Part shown: positions 59,962-64,000 of the stretch, piece by piece
Position numbering within the stretch: position 1 is the first letter of the stretch
Layout of the letters: each line of letters starts with the position of its first letter
From: Antedon mediterranea
Lineage: Eukaryota; Echinodermata; Crinoidea; Comatulida; Antedonidae
Direction: 5' to 3'
Length of the DNA: 64,000 nt
Assembly: GCF_964355755.1 (NCBI RefSeq)
Contig: NC_092670.1
Location: 32,289,795 to 32,353,794, forward strand
The notes under the pieces: model-generated
The model's input: the letters and a program-made list of their open reading frames with translations, nothing else
The model's database searches: none
What the model was told of the DNA's origin: nothing
Made by a program: the position numbers and the translations under genes

Positions 59962-60600
59962 ATGCTTTCATACTGTGCATACAACTCGTCTGTTCTTCCA
60001 GCATGGACACAAAATGGCTTCTCAATCTGTTTCCTTGACACGGTGACGTCATCGATTCTACTGGCCGGCATGGTTGTTGGTGGAGGTGCTCAGTTGCTTG
60101 TCTACTGGATGTGGGCTATCAGGCTTGAACAACAATTTCAACCTCAACCAAAAGGGTTTAGAATCCAAATTATTCTCTCTTCACTGATAATTATCCAGTA
60201 TATTATGCGTATAGGTTTCGCAACACATTACGCAGGCCATCTTCATGGGTACAACGAACTAAGTACGATATTCTATATACTTTCGTGGATGATATCTCTT
60301 GCGTTGTTATGGACGGAACGTTCTAAAACTTTGATGAGTTACAGCGGTAGAGGCCACGGAATTGTTTTATTAATATTTTGGACATGTGCATTGGTTAATG
60401 AAACGTTAGCGTTTGTTTCGTGGCATAGTCCTCAATGGTGGTGGAAGCTCAGCAACAAGGATCAAAAGACCGCGTTTGGTCTTTGGGTGTGTCGTTACGT
60501 ACTTATATTTCTTCTCTTCGTGATTGGTTTCCGAGCACCAGCGTTACCGAGAAGGAATTATAATTTGATGGTGAATGAGGATAGGAATGAAGAATTAACT
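59962..60600 (+). CDS. ABCB6: ABCB6 first coding exon (TMD0), gene continues past the window
   Basis: Half-size ABC transporter of porphyrins and related tetrapyrroles, found in mitochondrial outer, lysosomal, endosomal and plasma membranes. The exon encodes residues 1-213, the N-terminal TMD0, with five hydrophobic segments (~26-50, 67-88, 102-118, 132-153, 173-191). FVSWHSPQWWWK near residues 151-162 and the following LWVCRYVLIF are strong family signatures. C5 and C23 have the same spacing as the N-terminal cysteine pair that forms a disulfide in human ABCB6, and N8 lies in an NSS glycosylation site. The ATG at 59962 follows an acceptor by 8 bases, and the donor GTAAGT begins at 60601. Reading on past that donor gives a false 265-codon frame. 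The main transmembrane and nucleotide-binding domains are not in the window. Confidence 0.92.
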
Positions 60601-61003
60601 GTAAGTTCATTCAAGTTCAAGTTTGTCCTTTATAAAAAAATTACGGAAACATACAAAATGTCAAGGGTTATTATGTCGGACGTCAACAGTAACTCAAATT
60701 TGAGCACACAACTGCAGCAATATGGTCTTGTTTATATATAAAAATGTTAATAAAAAAAGCTTATTAAAATTACTGTAAAATAAGAAACAAAAACACAATT
60801 AAGTAAAAAAACAGTAGAATATATTATAAAGAAGAATTTAATGGAAAATATCGTATATAATTATTACTATAAAGCTAACAACTTTCACTAATTCCTACTT
60901 CATGCCTACTTAGAAGGCCTGCCCTTAGTTACTTAAATAGTAGTCTAGCGCCCTCGGACCACAGACTGTGTGTGTTTCATGCGAGCGATTACGGGGGCTG
61001 GCC

Positions 61004-61825
61004 CAGAGCCATATATATAAAGAGTTACGACATGGGATTAATTATAGTCACATGATATGCAGATCAATTTGTGTCAAACTTGTCTCCGTTAATTCATGTA
61101 AAGTATAGGAGCAAGAAAATACTTTAAACTTTTTCTTATATTCAAAAAAATGTAATTGCACATTTTACGGTGCAATATCGATGTGCACAGCGTACAGAGA
61201 AGTACTTGCGGCAAAGAATATTGCGCGCGCGTGCGCTAGTACATTATAAAGTTCTATTGATTGATTTTGGAACGAAACATCCCATAACTACGTCCTATTA
61301 ATAACAATTATGTAATATTTTCAATTCATAATGCATGCTTTGATGACTAAATAAAATAATAAAGTGTCGTGGATATATTTGTTAATGTATTGAATAGGGT
61401 ATGAACAATATTAAAATAATAAAGGCAAATTATTACAAATGAAATAATGATCGAGTCTCTGAAAGTTTGTATCAAAAACACACGGAGAGCATACTGTATA
61501 AAAAGAGGGGTGAATTTGTATTGCCTTATATGGGTTCATGCTTTGATGTATCCTGACTTGCATGTAGGCCCTAGCATTTATTCTTTTGTTATTATAGACA
61601 CAATATATATATATGTTACCAAATTAATACCATTAATAAAATTAATTACTAAAACAAAAAAGGAATATAAGCGTTAATTTCACAAAAAAATCTAAAAATA
61701 ATGCATGAACTACAGGAAAACGCTATACAAAATAGACGCGCGCGCCCTCAGCGTGCGAATTTTTGGACACAAAAATGGCTTCTAATTTTCAATGTCGTAA
61801 CTCTTTATATTATATTATGGCTCTG
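61004..61825. mobile_element. Mutator-like MITE, 822 bp, with 10-bp target duplication
   Basis: Inverted ends CAGAGCCATATATATAAAGA and the inverse TCTTTATATTATATTATGGC are flanked on both sides by the direct repeat GGGGCTGGCC (60994-61003 and 61826-61835). A 9-10-bp duplication is typical of the Mutator superfamily. No transposase frame is present. Outside it, TCTAGCGCCCTCGGACCACA occurs on both sides in the same direction, an older repeat. Confidence 0.8.
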
Positions 61826-62902
61826 GGGGCTGGCCGAATGTCTAGCGCCCTCGGACCACATGCTGGCCTAAAAAAAAAGAACTACGGTTGCCTGTAAGTG
61901 TCACGGCCGGGGCAACTTAAAACAAATATCACGGAAATTTACACACAAAAAAACCACGGCGATTAAAATAAAACTCCACTGCAATTTTGAAATAAGAAAT
62001 CACGGCAAATTAAAAATAAAATACCACAATTTAACACAAAAAAAACAAAGCAACTTAAAATGAAACACCACGGCAAATTGAAAATGAAACACCACGGATA
62101 ATTACAGAATGTGATGTACCACGTGAATTTCTCAAATCCGTGAGCTCTTTCAGTATAATTATATGACTGCACGGGCTAACCGACTGTCCAAATAATTTAT
62201 TTGGAAAGCTACGCTTTTAAAACAGTGGCACACTTCTTGAATGAAGGTGCGTTCAGGGTAGGTAAAATAAAAGATAAAGAAAAAAAATGTTTTAACAATA
62301 GGCCTATTTACAAGAAAACCTAAAGTAAATTATGTGCAAAATATAAAATAAAAATATATAACAAAGCAATACAGGATTAAAAAACAAAGAACTAAGCATT
62401 CCCATTGTTGCTTTCCCTCAATAAATGTCATCAATATGACACTAAAGCGTCTTAGTAAAAATTTCGAATCTCTCAAATACTGGTGTTTTTAGTTAGCCGT
62501 TATGTGCATAACAATGGTCGCAGAATTTTCGTCACGGAATACAATACATTTTATTTGCGGTTACTTCGTAGCTTCAGTGCCTTGGAGACCCGCGCGACGT
62601 TCATTTTGACCGTGAGTACGTCGGAGGGCTATTACACTTATTATTGTAAGCGATCTAGGTGCGAAATTGTCTGGCGGTGTCCCTTTGTACGAATCGTTCA
62701 ACATTGGGCCCAGCTGATTACGGTTTAAGCGTGCACGATATATCATGTTCTATCATTCATGAGAGTCCAAAATGCGCAATTACTTTCCAGGCGAAATTTA
62801 CCGACGCGTACGTCATTTACAGTAAGTGTATCGACGTACGCTACAGAAAAATGTTACGAATTATGTTCACGATCATTTTTTCTTCTTCAAATGTACGATT
62901 AA

Positions 62903-62968
62903 CCCTCTGTACCATGGGGTACCTAGATTAGATGTCCCTCTGTACCATGGGGTACCTAGATTAGATGT
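62903..62968. repeat. 33-bp tandem duplication with GTACCATGGGGTACC core
   Basis: Two identical units each contain CCCTCTGTACCATGGGGTAC and end CTAGATTAGATGT. The first is preceded by TTAA. The TTAA-CCC start recalls piggyBac-type element ends, but no matching inverted end lies in the window. Confidence 0.85.
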
Positions 62969-64000
62969 TTCATTGCATGCCTATTGTATAGGCCTACATT
63001 ACTAAACAAAAAACATGCACTTTTCGTTTAGCAAAATTCTTCTTATAGCTACGTTGTTAATGAACCCCTCATCGTGCTTGAGAAAGAAAGTTCCGAAAAT
63101 GGTACGCATAATTGACCTGGGAAGTAATAAAATGATTTTTTTTTTCGATGGAAAATGGTATGTCTACGCTTTTTTTGTTGCCTTGTTCCGCCGGTCACGC
63201 ATGCCATCGAACCTCGCCGGTGACGTGAGTGTGTTTTGTAATTAATGGGTGATGTTTTCAGATTTGTTTAGAAGAACATAATTTTCTGGGCTGTGTCAAA
63301 GTTACAGGGACAAAATGTGAATCAAGTTAGTTTATAGTGATAGAACGCACTTGTCTGTCGGTGTCTCTGTCCTTTGTACGAACAATGTATACAGTAACTC
63401 TATATTTAGAAGTTGGCACAGCGCAGACGTTGACATCCGGGTCCATGCTATACACATAAAAAAAAAGCGTAGTTACGTCAAGAGGCGGTATCATCCATTT
63501 GCCGCGGTCACTTTCGTTGCCTTGTTTACTACACCAACGCCTAGAATGTACTGTGTACTAATATCGCGCACGCTTGCACGTCATACAAAAAAAGTTGCAG
63601 GGCACGATTAACGATTAAACAAAATTAACATCTTACACATTTTGGGTACGCGGTTCGTGTATATGTCACTTTTTTTTTTAATGTAAAGAATGTAACAGTA
63701 ATAACAGTAACGCATACTACCATCGGACCCCGTGCAATGTGTTAGCACACAGTACCATAGAAAAGGACAAGGTTTTCCTCCCCTAAATCTGAATAAAACG
63801 TCCTCAAATTGGTTACGATATCGCGTATTTTGTTTCCTTCTTATTTCTTAATGTTAGCATGAATACTCAAAACAGTTATTTAGAAAGAATTAAATATTAT
63901 TTAAGTGTCCTTCTAGGACTCCCAACATACATTTTTATCATGTTCTTCTCCAAATTTCTTTTTAATATTATATTGATGATACAGAGTGATTTAAGGTAAG

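Larger units (their letters stand above)
60601..64000. other. Probable ABCB6 intron, no further exon seen
   Basis: No sequence resembling the ABCB6 core domains is found. The region holds a Mutator-like MITE (61004-61825), a 33-bp duplication (62903-62968) and an unusually CG-rich tract at 62480-63640. Open frames of 60-90 codons in that tract show no family resemblance. Confidence 0.55.

Noticed and set aside
60601-60741. Extension of the ABCB6 exon to a stop
   Set aside because: It begins with the consensus donor GTAAGT and the added residues do not match the family.

Overview
This window is AT-rich animal nuclear DNA. It holds four protein-coding loci, three of them complete, split by many introns with GT-AG boundaries. 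It also holds one tRNA gene, an intact LINE retrotransposon, tRNA-derived SINEs, many foldback/MITE-type elements and several minisatellites. Protein similarity, gene structure and repeat style (including abundant TAGGCCTA-type strings) suggest a marine invertebrate deuterostome, most likely an echinoderm. The species cannot be fixed from the sequence alone.

Layout. (1) 1-7400: AT-rich flank with a SINE-like piece and an ~0.9 kb foldback element. (2) 7401-28415, plus strand: a 13-exon MRL-family gene (RAPH1/lamellipodin, RIAM, MIG-10). It encodes two talin-binding-type helices, a coiled coil, tandem RA and PH domains and a 615-residue proline-rich tail; the conceptual protein is 1245 aa. (3) 28416-37245: its 3' flank, with an 18-bp repeat array in the presumed 3' UTR and further noncoding AT-rich DNA. 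(4) 37246-47375, minus strand: PSMC5/Rpt6, the 26S proteasome ATPase, 11 exons and 402 aa. Its 5.2 kb ninth intron contains a 67-bp minisatellite that copies the end of exon 9 with its splice donor. An intact ~3.5 kb LINE is nested inside that array. (5) 47376-47658: a 283-bp head-to-head promoter interval. (6) 47659-51734, plus strand: a CHPF/CHPF2-type chondroitin-polymerising factor, 3 exons and 768 aa. (7) 51735-59961: noncoding DNA with a tRNA-Val(AAC) gene, four MITE types and a duplicated module. (8) 59962-60600, plus strand: the first coding exon of ABCB6, encoding its TMD0; the rest of the gene lies beyond the window. (9) 60601-64000: ABCB6 intron with a Mutator-like MITE that has a 10-bp target duplication.

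The four genes do not form a pathway: they cover actin/integrin signalling, protein degradation, glycosaminoglycan synthesis and porphyrin transport. PSMC5 and the CHPF-like gene probably share a promoter. CHPF next to ABCB6 resembles the linkage of these two genes on human 2q35. The most unusual item is the PSMC5 splice-donor minisatellite: 19 near-identical 5' splice sites in one intron, only the exon-proximal one attached to the full exon, split by a LINE.
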